From positions 1 to 8,885 of the forward strand of contig JAJYKO010000161.1 in assembly GCA_021788565.1 (NCBI GenBank): a stretch of DNA of 8,885 nt, written 5' to 3'. This document shows positions 1 through 6,029 of this stretch, piece by piece. The position numbers were made by a program, and so were the translations under genes. The stretch comes from Chloroflexota bacterium (GTDB taxonomy: Bacteria; Chloroflexota; UBA6077). The notes under the pieces are model-generated. The model saw nothing but the letters and a program-made list of their open reading frames with translations, had not been told where the DNA came from and searched no databases. The stretch's first letter is position 1. Each line of letters begins with the position of its first letter.

Positions 1-915
1 CGACCGATAGCCCGGGATATCCGAAGCCACGATCGGCTTTCCCGAGGCCATTGCTTCCAGCAGGACTATTCCGAAGCTCTCCTGCCCCGTCGACGGCGCG
101 CAGAACAGGTCGCTCGACTGGTAGTACCTGCAGAGATCTTCGCTGGACGCGAAGCCCGCGAACTCGACTTTATCGTGCCCATGCGTCTCCACCAAACGCC
201 GATAGTCGTCCAATAGTGGTCCCTGCCCCACCACTATCAGGCGCGCCTTCGGGAACTGCTCCCACACCCCTCCCATGGCGCGAATGAGGTACTTGAGACC
301 CTTTCGCTTCTCCAGTCGTCCCACAAAGAGGATGTTTGGCCCTCCCTGCTTGTACCTCTCGAACGGCTCGGGCGCCCCGGCGAACTTCTGGTAGTCGATC
401 CCGTTGGGAATGATCTCGTAAGTCCCTGGAAAGTAAACAGAGACGAAATCCCTGGCGGCAGGAGACACGGCAATCCGACCGTGAAGCTTCCGGACGAAGT
501 ACCGAAGGATGGGCTTGCCGTAGAAGTACGCGTAGTTGGACTGGGCAAAGGCGTGGAAAGTGCCGATGTTCACAGAGTGGGAGTGCCTCAGAACCGTGAT
601 CGGCAACGCAGGCAGCAACGGTTCGTGGAGGTGGATCACATCGAAGTTTTCAGCCTCCAGAATGTCCTTGACCTGTCTCGACAACCGGAGGGAGAGAGAT
701 ATCCGCGCAACGGAGCCGTTGGCCGGCACCGGAACCACACTGCCAACTGTGTGAAGATTCTCCTCCCCCGCCTGTTCCCGCATCCCGCCGGACTGAGGTG
801 CGATTATGTGAACCTCGTGTCCACCGCGGCGAAACTCGCCCGCCAGGTGCCATATATGCTCCGTCACGCCCCCCGGGTACGGGTAGTCGTACGGGGAAAC
901 CAGCGCTATCTTCAA
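1..915 (-). CDS. GT4 glycosyltransferase, PimA-like (3' end cut off by the window)
   Basis: Probable GDP-mannose-dependent or similar retaining glycosyltransferase that adds a sugar to phosphatidylinositol at the inner membrane face. 305 residues are visible; PimA proteins are somewhat under 400, so the C-terminal end lies off the left edge. Visible GT-B features: an N-terminal glycine loop PGGVTEH (residues 14-20), the acceptor-side GTFHA with His121 at the place of the PimA catalytic His, SPAARDF (151-157), IPNGID (169-174), GRLEKRKG with Arg200 and Lys205 (donor phosphate contacts), and the EX7E motif at Glu279/Glu287 inside ESFGIVLLEAMASG. The start is TTG, abutting the upstream stop and preceded by GGAGGG; the first in-frame ATG (codon 45) would remove the glycine loop. 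The order acyltransferase-glycosyltransferase matches patA-pimA of mycobacteria. The sugar and exact acceptor are inferred from context; another GT4 specificity is possible. Confidence 0.85.
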   Translation of the reverse strand, partial: MKIALVSPYDYPYPGGVTEHIWHLAGEFRRGGHEVHIIAPQSGGMREQAGEENLHTVGSVVPVPANGSVARISLSLRLSRQVKDILEAENFDVIHLHEPLLPALPITVLRHSHSVNIGTFHAFAQSNYAYFYGKPILRYFVRKLHGRIAVSPAARDFVSVYFPGTYEIIPNGIDYQKFAGAPEPFERYKQGGPNILFVGRLEKRKGLKYLIRAMGGVWEQFPKARLIVVGQGPLLDDYRRLVETHGHDKVEFAGFASSEDLCRYYQSSDLFCAPSTGQESFGIVLLEAMASGKPIVASDIPGYRS

Positions 916-1800
916 CTACCGGCCCTCCGATACCGAAGTGCTACCGTCGGGCCACAGCGGCTCGAACACGATCCACTGCTCTGGACTCCTGGCGACCACG
1001 TCTTCCAGCAGATCGGCTAGCTTCTGCGTATTCACAGTTACGCTTTCTCTGAGGTCACCCGTTCTCTCCAACGCCAGCGGCTCCCCCACCAAGGCACCGA
1101 AGCGCCCACTTGCTTTCCTAAAGGTGAAGGCAGGTACCAGGGCGGCGCCCGTCCTGAGGCAGAGCATCACGGGGCCGCCGGGTAGGGTTGTCTCGGCACC
1201 AAACAGCTTCACCTTGACTCCAGTTCCCAGAATATCCCTGTCTCCCACAATGCCGACGATGCCGTTCTTCCTGAGCACTTCCGCAAGAATGCGAAAGCTA
1301 CTGGGCCCAAGGGGAAGGAAGTCTATTCTACCGTTTCCCCTGACGCCATTGATGAGATCAAACAACCTCACGGGCTTCACCGGTTCCACAACCGAGGTAA
1401 TGTGATGCCCTCGAACGGCGACTATCTGCGCAACCAGTGCAGGGCTGCCGAAGTGGCCTGTGAATATGACTGCCCCTTTGCCTTCCTCCAGTGCCCGTTC
1501 GACGTTCGGCCAACCCTCCACATCGATGAGACGCTCCAGGTCAGCATCCGTCAGACCGGGAATCCGAAAGGTATCGTAGTAGTACTTCATGCCTTGCCGG
1601 AAGGTTTCTCGCACCAGCGGCTCAACCTCGTCGAGGCCACGTCGCAGGACTATCGACAGGTTTCGACGAACTGTGGCGCGCCGACGCGGCATGAGCCGGT
1701 AGATGAGGTCGCCTACGCGATCACACAGCCAGTAGCCCACACCAGTAGGAAGCAAGGGTGCCAGCGTCGCGAGCAGCCTGAACGCGAAGTATTGTAACAC
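916..1800 (-). CDS. PatA-like lysophospholipid/PIM acyltransferase with HX4A in place of HX4D
   Basis: Member of the bacterial HtrB/LpxL lipid acyltransferase superfamily, 294 aa, closest in style to the phosphatidylinositol-mannoside acyltransferase PatA, which moves a fatty acyl chain from acyl-CoA to the mannose of PIM at the membrane. Seen: a hydrophobic N-terminus (about 1-25), GKGAVIF (108-113), the active-site region TGHFGSPAL with His116, GDRD (186-189) followed by GTGVKVKLFG, the LPGGP loop (206-210), and the C-terminal PEQW (273-276). The usual HX4D/E dyad is broken: the residue five after His116 is Ala121. The start is GTG; no earlier start codon occurs before the upstream in-frame stop. 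It lies between a paralogous acyltransferase and a PimA-like glycosyltransferase. It could use Glu139 or another residue as a substitute, have a changed acceptor, or have weak activity; the sequence does not decide. Confidence 0.85.
   Translation of the reverse strand: MLQYFAFRLLATLAPLLPTGVGYWLCDRVGDLIYRLMPRRRATVRRNLSIVLRRGLDEVEPLVRETFRQGMKYYYDTFRIPGLTDADLERLIDVEGWPNVERALEEGKGAVIFTGHFGSPALVAQIVAVRGHHITSVVEPVKPVRLFDLINGVRGNGRIDFLPLGPSSFRILAEVLRKNGIVGIVGDRDILGTGVKVKLFGAETTLPGGPVMLCLRTGAALVPAFTFRKASGRFGALVGEPLALERTGDLRESVTVNTQKLADLLEDVVARSPEQWIVFEPLWPDGSTSVSEGR
923..928 (-). promoter_or_regulatory. Ribosome binding site deciding the TTG start of the glycosyltransferase
   Basis: GGAGGG on the minus strand lies 7 nt before the TTG at 915-913, inside the 3' end of the acyltransferase gene. 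The stop TAG (918-916) and the TTG are adjacent with no gap, so translation of the two genes is probably coupled. Confidence 0.7.
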
Positions 1801-1801
1801 C

Positions 1802-1815
1802 CTAGGTTGTCCTAG
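1802..1815. repeat. 14-bp inverted repeat at the start of the PatA-like gene
   Basis: CTAGG-TTGT-CCTAG is a perfect 5-bp inverted repeat with a 4-nt loop, one base upstream of the GTG start at 1800. On the transcript the weak Shine-Dalgarno (AGGA) falls in the first arm and loop, so the hairpin could reduce initiation. The rest of the 82-bp gap (1801-1882) between the two acyltransferase genes shows no promoter, terminator or convincing ORF. Confidence 0.4.
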
Positions 1816-1882
1816 ACATGAAGAGGCTCGAGCCGAAAGAAGATGAGGAGGTCAAAGCAGACGCGGAAAGGCAGGGCCAAGA

Positions 1883-2758
1883 TCAGGCGCGCGCGGGAAG
1901 GTCGTCGGGCCACATCCGACGGAAGATGTACCACTGTTCCGGATACTCCCGAATGAACCCTTCCATGGTATCCATTATCCGCTGAGTCAGCAGGGCCACA
2001 TCCGTCTTCAGATCGCCAGTAAGGTCGACCTCAAAGTGGGAGCTCAGAAACCCGGAGTAAGTGTGGTCGGGGTTTCGAACTATCACGCCGGACACGACCT
2101 TGGCTCCGGTCTTCAGCGCAAGCAGGGCAGCACCGGCCGGCACCTCCGTTAGGCCGCCAAAGAACCTGACCAGAACACCCGCCTCGGGATCAGGTCTGTC
2201 GATCAGCAGCCCCAGGATCTCATTCTTCCGGAGCGCCCCCACCACCCGTCTTCCCGCGGTCTCGAGGGGAATCACCTTCGCGCCATGTTGCACGCGATGA
2301 CCCTGAACCAGGTCGTTCAGCTTCTTGGGATGGAACGATTCAGCCACCACGCTCACGGGATAGCCTCTGTGAGCAAAGAGGGCAGTCCCCAGATCCCAGT
2401 TCCCGACGTGAGCACTTATGAAAATCACGCCCTTGCCCGCTGCCAGCGCCTCATCGACGCACTCCCAACCCGTGAAATGCGCCTTCCTCTCGATCTCCTC
2501 GGAAGTAAGACGGGGCAGCCTCAGAAAATCGGCCAGGTACATGCCGTAATTCCTGAAGGCTGCCTTCGCCTTCCTTTTCACTTCTGGATCGAACCGGTCC
2601 TTCCCCAGCACCTGCGCCATGTTTATGACGGCGTTCTCTCTCTGCACCGGCATGAGAAGCCACGCAATGTCAGAGGCGAACGTCGCCACAGCGTAACACA
2701 CGCTCAGCGGAGCCCACTGAGCGAGCCTCCGGGTGATGCGAAGGACCCAGTACGTCAT
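1883..2758 (-). CDS. HtrB/PatA-superfamily lipid acyltransferase with intact HX4D
   Basis: Lysophospholipid acyltransferase family protein, 291 aa, the usual length. It is expected to transfer a fatty acyl group to a lipid acceptor at the cytoplasmic membrane. Seen: a hydrophobic N-terminal stretch (about 13-38), GKGVIF (108-113), the catalytic HX4D as His117 and Asp122 in [13 protein letters not shown] (187-190), the [10 protein letters not shown] loop (206-215) and PEQW (273-276) near the C-terminus. It aligns along its whole length with the neighbouring PatA-like protein, so the two are tandem paralogs. Its ATG overlaps the ino1 stop as ATGA; GGAG lies too far upstream (about 14 nt) to be ideal, so translational coupling to ino1 is likely. 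Context suggests it acylates an inositol glycolipid, possibly at a different position from its paralog; another lipid acceptor cannot be excluded. Confidence 0.88.
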   Translation of the reverse strand: MTYWVLRITRRLAQWAPLSVCYAVATFASDIAWLLMPVQRENAVINMAQVLGKDRFDPEVKRKAKAAFRNYGMYLADFLRLPRLTSEEIERKAHFTGWECVDEALAAGKGVIFISAHVGNWDLGTALFAHRGYPVSVVAESFHPKKLNDLVQGHRVQHGAKVIPLETAGRRVVGALRKNEILGLLIDRPDPEAGVLVRFFGGLTEVPAGAALLALKTGAKVVSGVIVRNPDHTYSGFLSSHFEVDLTGDLKTDVALLTQRIMDTMEGFIREYPEQWYIFRRMWPDDLPARA

Positions 2759-3888
2759 GACTGGCCGGCTATCTCCGTCTCCGCATCCGCTGGCGCCGCC
2801 TTACCGTTCCTGGTCTCGCCATCGCCGCGAATGAACTGCTCTACCATCTCGCGCGCCACGTCGTCGTGGTATTGCACTGGAGGAGACTTCATGAAGTATG
2901 CCGCGGGACCGAACAGGGCCCCGGATATCCCGCGGTCCAGCGCCAGCTTCGCGCACCGGATGGCATCGATTCCCACACCCGCGGAATTCGGGGAATCCCA
3001 CACCTCCAGCTTCATCTCCAGGTTCAGCGGCACGTCCCCGAAGGTGCGGCCTTCCATCCGAATGTAGGCCCACTTTCGGTCGGTCAGCCACGCGATGTAG
3101 TCGCTGGGTCCGATGTGGACGTTGTTCTCCCCAATGTCGTAGTCGAGCTGGGACGTCACGGAGTTGGTCTTCGAGATCTTCTTGGACTCGAGTCGCGCTC
3201 GCTCCAGCATGTTGTAGAAGTCGGTGTTTCCGCCGACGTTCAACTGGCTGGTTCGCTCCAGCTTGACGCCCCTCTCGCGGAAAAGCCGGGTCAGAACGCG
3301 GTGGGTGATGGTAGCCCCGACCTGGCTCTTGATGTCATCGCCAACTACCGGTAGGCCTTTATCCTGGAAGCGCTTCTGCCAGTAAGCTTCCCTGCCGATG
3401 AAGACCGGAATGCAGTTCACGAAGCCGCAGCCGGCCGTGAGGATCTGCTCCACGTACCATTTGGTGGCATCTTCGCTACCAACCGGCAGGTAGTTTATAA
3501 CCACGTCGGTCTTTGTGTCCTTGAGGATGCTGACGATGTCCGAGGTGGGGCCCGGCGCCTTGGTTATCACTTTCGACAGATAGAACCCCAGGCCGTCCAG
3601 GGTCATGCCCCGCTGAACCGTTACCCCGAGCTTGGGAACGTCGGCGAAGCGGTAAGTATTGTTGGGCGCGGCGTAGATCGCCTCTCCCAGGTCCTTACCA
3701 ACCTTGTTCGCATCGATGTCGAATGCTGCACTGAATTCGATGTCGCCGATGTGGTATCCCCCCAGGTTCACGTGCATCAAACCAGGTACGAACTCGTCCT
3801 CTGGAGCGTTACGGTAGTAGTGAACACCCTGGATCAGCGACGACGCGCAGTTGCCAACGCCGATTACGGCGACCCGAATCTTTCCCAA
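2755..3888 (-). CDS. ino1: Myo-inositol-1(3)-phosphate synthase, actinobacterial-like short form
   Basis: NAD-dependent conversion of glucose 6-phosphate to inositol 3-phosphate, the committed step to inositol lipids (EC 5.5.1.4), in the cytoplasm. At 377 aa it matches the short bacterial form rather than the longer eukaryotic one. Seen: the Rossmann loop GVGNCASSL (10-18), LPVGSE (134-139), [12 protein letters not shown] (182-193), LNVGGNTDF (216-224), the lysine-rich active-site segment SKKISKT (235-241, Lys236/237/240), GDVPLNLE (284-291), and WDSPNSAG (297-304). Much of this is near-identical to the mycobacterial Ino1 that I remember. The start is TTG with a strong AAGGGGAG ribosome site; the next ATG (codon 38) would delete the NAD-binding loop. 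It is first in the minus-strand operon and its TGA overlaps the next ATG, so precursor supply is coupled to lipid acylation. The extreme C-terminus (after about 355) is polar and probably disordered. Confidence 0.96.
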   Translation of the reverse strand: MGKIRVAVIGVGNCASSLIQGVHYYRNAPEDEFVPGLMHVNLGGYHIGDIEFSAAFDIDANKVGKDLGEAIYAAPNNTYRFADVPKLGVTVQRGMTLDGLGFYLSKVITKAPGPTSDIVSILKDTKTDVVINYLPVGSEDATKWYVEQILTAGCGFVNCIPVFIGREAYWQKRFQDKGLPVVGDDIKSQVGATITHRVLTRLFRERGVKLERTSQLNVGGNTDFYNMLERARLESKKISKTNSVTSQLDYDIGENNVHIGPSDYIAWLTDRKWAYIRMEGRTFGDVPLNLEMKLEVWDSPNSAGVGIDAIRCAKLALDRGISGALFGPAAYFMKSPPVQYHDDVAREMVEQFIRGDGETRNGKAAPADAETEIAGQS

Positions 3889-3896
3889 TTTGTGGA

Positions 3897-3904
3897 CTCC
3901 CCTT
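3897..3904 (-). promoter_or_regulatory. Strong ribosome binding site for ino1
   Basis: AAGGGGAG on the minus strand with an 8-nt spacer to the TTG at 3888-3886. It is the best Shine-Dalgarno in the window and fixes the non-ATG start of ino1. A GC-rich 5-bp hairpin (arms 3913-3917 and 3929-3933, CGGCC/GGCCG) sits just upstream in the leader. Confidence 0.75.
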
Positions 3905-4164
3905 CTTGTTCGCGGCCCCCACAGACGAGGCCGTGTCCGTTCTCTAGGCTACTTACCACACTGTGAGCGAAGGTTGCGAAGATCCCGACGGCTCTAAGAG
4001 TGCCCAGCCCTCAGCATTCAACCCATGGCCAAGCCCTCGCTAGGGGGTGAGACAGGAGTAGAGGTCGACGGTACGACTGGGCGGTTCGAGCCGCTCGCCT
4101 GTGGGGCAGATGGACCCACCCGGCTGGACGTCTACAGCTGAGAGCTAGCTGGTTCTGGATGTTA

Positions 4165-4194
4165 AGCGTAGCGCAAGCCTCCAGAGGCTGTCAA
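4165..4194 (-). promoter_or_regulatory. Predicted leftward promoter for the ino1 operon
   Basis: On the minus strand a perfect -35 TTGACA (4194-4189) is followed after 18 nt by TACGCT (4170-4165), a weak match to TATAAT. This gives a predicted transcription start near 4158 and a leader of about 270 nt before ino1. The -35 is convincing; the -10 is not, so activator dependence or a different start site is possible. Confidence 0.45.
4176..4189. repeat. 14-bp inverted repeat in the ino1 promoter (possible operator)
   Basis: AGCCTC-CA-GAGGCT, 6-bp arms, lies almost wholly in the spacer of the predicted ino1 promoter and touches its -35. Its right half, TCCAGAGGCTGT (4180-4191), recurs as TCCAGCGGCTAT 31 bp downstream. 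It is a candidate binding site for a dimeric regulator; no regulator gene is in the window. Confidence 0.4.
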
Positions 4195-4225
4195 CTGGCA
4201 GGTCCGCCGCTCCAGCGGCTATAAT
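4195..4225 (+). promoter_or_regulatory. Predicted rightward promoter for nfi-prfB(-his)
   Basis: A perfect -10 TATAAT (4220-4225) with a weak -35 CTGGCA (4195-4200) at the long spacing of 19 nt. The predicted start is near 4232, about 5 nt before the nfi ATG, implying an almost leaderless message. The -35 abuts the -35 of the leftward promoter, so the polymerases would compete for the site. Confidence 0.5.
4206..4219. repeat. 14-bp inverted repeat in the nfi promoter (possible operator)
   Basis: GCCGC-TCCA-GCGGC, 5-bp arms with a 4-nt loop, directly abuts the TATAAT box of the rightward promoter. Its centre is exactly 30 bp from the centre of the inverted repeat at 4176-4189, about three helical turns. 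It could instead be a weak hairpin in a transcript entering from the left, since a T-rich stretch follows. Confidence 0.4.
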
Positions 4226-4236
4226 TGTTTGTTGAG

Positions 4237-4938
4237 ATGTTAGCACCAGAGCAGCATTTGCGGAAGGTCACGATCCCGGAAGCGAGAGCGCTCCAAAGGC
4301 ACCTTCGCGATCTGGTAGTGGAGCGTGACGAGATTGGGGAGATCCGCTTCGTCGCGGGCGTGGACATCTCTGGGATTCGAACTAGCGAACCCGCGGCGGG
4401 GGCTGCGATCCTGCTTTCCTTTCCCGACCTGCGACTGGTCGAGCGCAGCATCGTGGAAGGTACGCTGGAGTTCCCATACGTCCCCGGGCTTCTGTCTTTT
4501 CGAGAGGCACCGCTCATGCTGGAGGCTTTACGAGGCCTTGAGACCGAACCCGACATAGTGATAGTCGAGGGTCACGGCCGGGCCCATCCGCGTGGTCTGG
4601 GGATCGCGTCGCACGTCGGACTTATCCTGGGAAGGCCCACCATCGGCTTCGCCAAGTCGCGTCTGGTGGGACACTACGACGAGCCCGCGAGCGAGGCCGG
4701 CTCGATGTCCTCTCTGGTGCACAAGGGAGAGGTAGTTGGAACCGTGCTACGGACGAAGGAACGGGTGAAACCGGTCTTCGTATCCATCGGAAATATGATA
4801 ACGTTGTCCACCGCGGTCGACATTGTCGCGAGGTGCACGGTCCCCGGGCATAGGCTGCCCGAGCCCATCCGCCTGGCGCATCTCGCCGCGGGAGAGGCGC
4901 GAGTGAAATTAGGGAGCAAGACAGGTGATCGAGACTAG
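4237..4938 (+). CDS. nfi: Endonuclease V (deoxyinosine 3' endonuclease), catalytic Asp replaced by Glu
   Basis: Repair nuclease that nicks DNA (or RNA) one nucleotide 3' of inosine arising from adenine deamination; Mg-dependent and cytoplasmic. 233 aa, a normal family length. Seen: AGVDISG with Asp43, the FPYVPGLLSFRE wedge/active-site motif (79-90, Tyr81, Glu90), the EGHGRAHPRGLG segment (111-122), GFAKSRL with Lys140, and LPEPIRLAH with His215. These sit at a constant +1 offset from the Thermotoga enzyme residues Asp43(0), Glu89, Asp110, Lys139 and His214. Odd points: the family Asp at position 110/111 is Glu111, and the usual HPRRxG is HPRGLG. ATG at 4237 is preferred over an in-frame TTG at 4225, because that TTG begins inside the -10 box and would not be in the transcript. 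No Shine-Dalgarno precedes the ATG. The 3' end overlaps prfB by 14 bp. Confidence 0.93.
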   Translation: MLAPEQHLRKVTIPEARALQRHLRDLVVERDEIGEIRFVAGVDISGIRTSEPAAGAAILLSFPDLRLVERSIVEGTLEFPYVPGLLSFREAPLMLEALRGLETEPDIVIVEGHGRAHPRGLGIASHVGLILGRPTIGFAKSRLVGHYDEPASEAGSMSSLVHKGEVVGTVLRTKERVKPVFVSIGNMITLSTAVDIVARCTVPGHRLPEPIRLAHLAAGEARVKLGSKTGDRD

Positions 4939-6029
4939 ACAACAGCTGGCCGCCCTCGAGGCGAAAATCCGAGACCTCATGGAGCGTCTTTGACTTAGCC
5001 GCCAAGGAAACCGAGGTAGCCAGGCTGGAGGATGAAGCAGCTTCGCCAAGCCTGTGGGACGACGCGGCGGACGCTCAGAAGGTTCTGAAGCAGCTAGCCG
5101 AGTTGCGCGATGAGGTGGCAAGCTGGAAAGAGCTTGAGCGCCGCGCATCGGACCTGGTGGGCCTCGCCGATCTAGCCCTGGAGGAATCCGAGGAGAGCCT
5201 GGCACAGGAACTCGAGAGCGGAGCGAAGGCCTTACAGAAAGAGGTAGACGATCGGGAGTTTGAGCTGGCGCTCAACGGCCCGTACGACCGCCGAACGGCC
5301 ATCGTCGCCATATATGCCGGGGCGGGCGGGGTAGATTCCCAGGACTGGGCAGAGATGCTGCTGAGGATGTACCTCCGCTGGGCCGAGCGGCGCGGTTTCA
5401 AGACCGAAGTGCTCGACCTGACGTACGGCGAAGAGGCGGGAATCAAGGGCGCCATGCTGGAGATATCCGGTCCGTACGCGTTCGGATACCTCAGAGCGGA
5501 GAAGGGCGTTCACCGTCTGGTGAGGCTTTCACCATTCGACGGGGCGCACCGGCGCCACACTTCGTTTGCTTCGGTGGACGTCATGCCCGAGGTGGACAGC
5601 AATGTCGAGGTCAAGATCGCGTCCGAAGACGTTCGTATGGACGTATTTCGCGCCACGGGCGCGGGCGGCCAGAACGTGAACAAGACCAGTTGCGCCGTCC
5701 GGCTGACTCACATCCCGACGGGCATCGTCGCGACCTGCCAGAACGAGCGCTCTCAGGTCCAGAATCGAGAGACGGCGATGAAGATCCTCACCTCGCGGCT
5801 GCTGGAGCTAGAGATGAAAAAGCTGGAGCAGCAGAAGTCAGAGCTGCGGGGAGAACATGTGGAAGCGGAATGGGGCAACCAGATCCGGTCCTACGTGCTG
5901 CACCCGTACACGATGGTGAAAGACCACCGGACCAACGTGGAGACCAGCGACACAGCAGGCGTGCTGGACGGAGAGATAGACGAGTTCATCCAGGCGTACC
6001 TAACCTCGCAAATCGGAGCAGCAGCGTGA
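4925..6029 (+). CDS. prfB: Peptide chain release factor 2, made by +1 programmed frameshift
   Basis: Class I release factor that reads UGA/UAA in the ribosomal A site and triggers peptidyl-tRNA hydrolysis. A short first frame starts at GTG 4925 (AGGGAG ribosome site 8 nt upstream, inside nfi), runs 22 codons and meets TGA at 4991-4993. The main frame continues from GAC 4992 and gives 345 residues, so the full protein is 367 aa, as expected for RF2. Seen in full-length numbering: a coiled-coil-like N-terminal domain, the stop-codon recognition tripeptide SPF (202-204), which is RF2-specific (RF1 has PXT), and the catalytic GGQ (247-249) in GAGGQNVNKT. The start overlaps the end of nfi by 14 bp, suggesting co-transcription. 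RF2 controls its own level, since abundant RF2 favours termination at the internal TGA. Both frames look intact and this is not a damaged gene. Confidence 0.96.
4981..4994 (+). promoter_or_regulatory. prfB +1 programmed frameshift site
   Basis: The slippery CTT (4988-4990) is followed by the in-frame stop TGA and then C, the canonical CTTTGAC. A Shine-Dalgarno-like GGAG (4981-4984) sits 3 nt before CTT, the same spacing as in E. coli prfB, where the stimulator is AGGGGG. The peptide junction is ERL-DLA. The stimulator here is shorter than in E. coli, so frameshifting may be less efficient or rely more on slow termination. Confidence 0.93.

Larger units (their letters stand above)
3889..4236. 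other. Divergent intergenic region between ino1 and nfi with hairpin-rich leader
   Basis: A 348-bp region with no convincing gene. The right end holds back-to-back promoters. The part between the leftward promoter and ino1 would be transcribed as a leader of about 270 nt. It contains several short perfect inverted repeats: 4135-4139/4147-4151 (CAGCT/AGCTG), 4101-4105/4115-4119 (GTGGG/CCCAC), 4081-4084/4091-4094 (GCGG/CCGC), 4064-4067/4074-4077 (GTCG/CGAC), 4034-4037/4042-4045 (CCCT/AGGG) and 3913-3917/3929-3933. This may be a structured regulatory leader or an unannotated small RNA on either strand. I do not recognise a known riboswitch, SRP RNA, RNase P, tmRNA or tRNA here, and short stems are expected by chance in GC-rich DNA. 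Confidence 0.45.

Noticed and set aside
481..1797. Long plus-strand open frames opposite the glycosyltransferase and acyltransferase genes
   Set aside because: They are antisense shadows: the minus-strand frames carry the conserved family motifs and these do not.
1818..1960. Small plus-strand ORF starting in the gap between the two acyltransferase genes
   Set aside because: Most of it runs antisense to a conserved acyltransferase C-terminus and it has no recognisable motif.
4075..4099. GGTTCGAGCC, like a tRNA T-arm
   Set aside because: The 5-bp T-stem does not form around a 7-nt loop, and no acceptor or anticodon arm can be found at the right distance.
4025..4141. 38-codon plus-strand ORF (ATG to TGA) in the ino1-nfi intergenic region
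   Set aside because: No ribosome site, no recognisable similarity, and an open stretch of this size is expected by chance in GC-rich DNA. It would need conservation or ribosome profiling to revive.
4095..4180. Fragments resembling a TPP riboswitch (CTGAGA near 4138 and TCTGGATGTTAAGCGTAGCG near 4154)
   Set aside because: The ACCTGA core and the closing P1 stem are missing, spacing is wrong, and the downstream gene (endonuclease V) has no link to thiamine.
4991..4993. In-frame TGA in prfB as a nonsense mutation
   Set aside because: It sits in the canonical CTTTGAC frameshift context with a correctly spaced upstream GGAG, and the downstream frame is complete.
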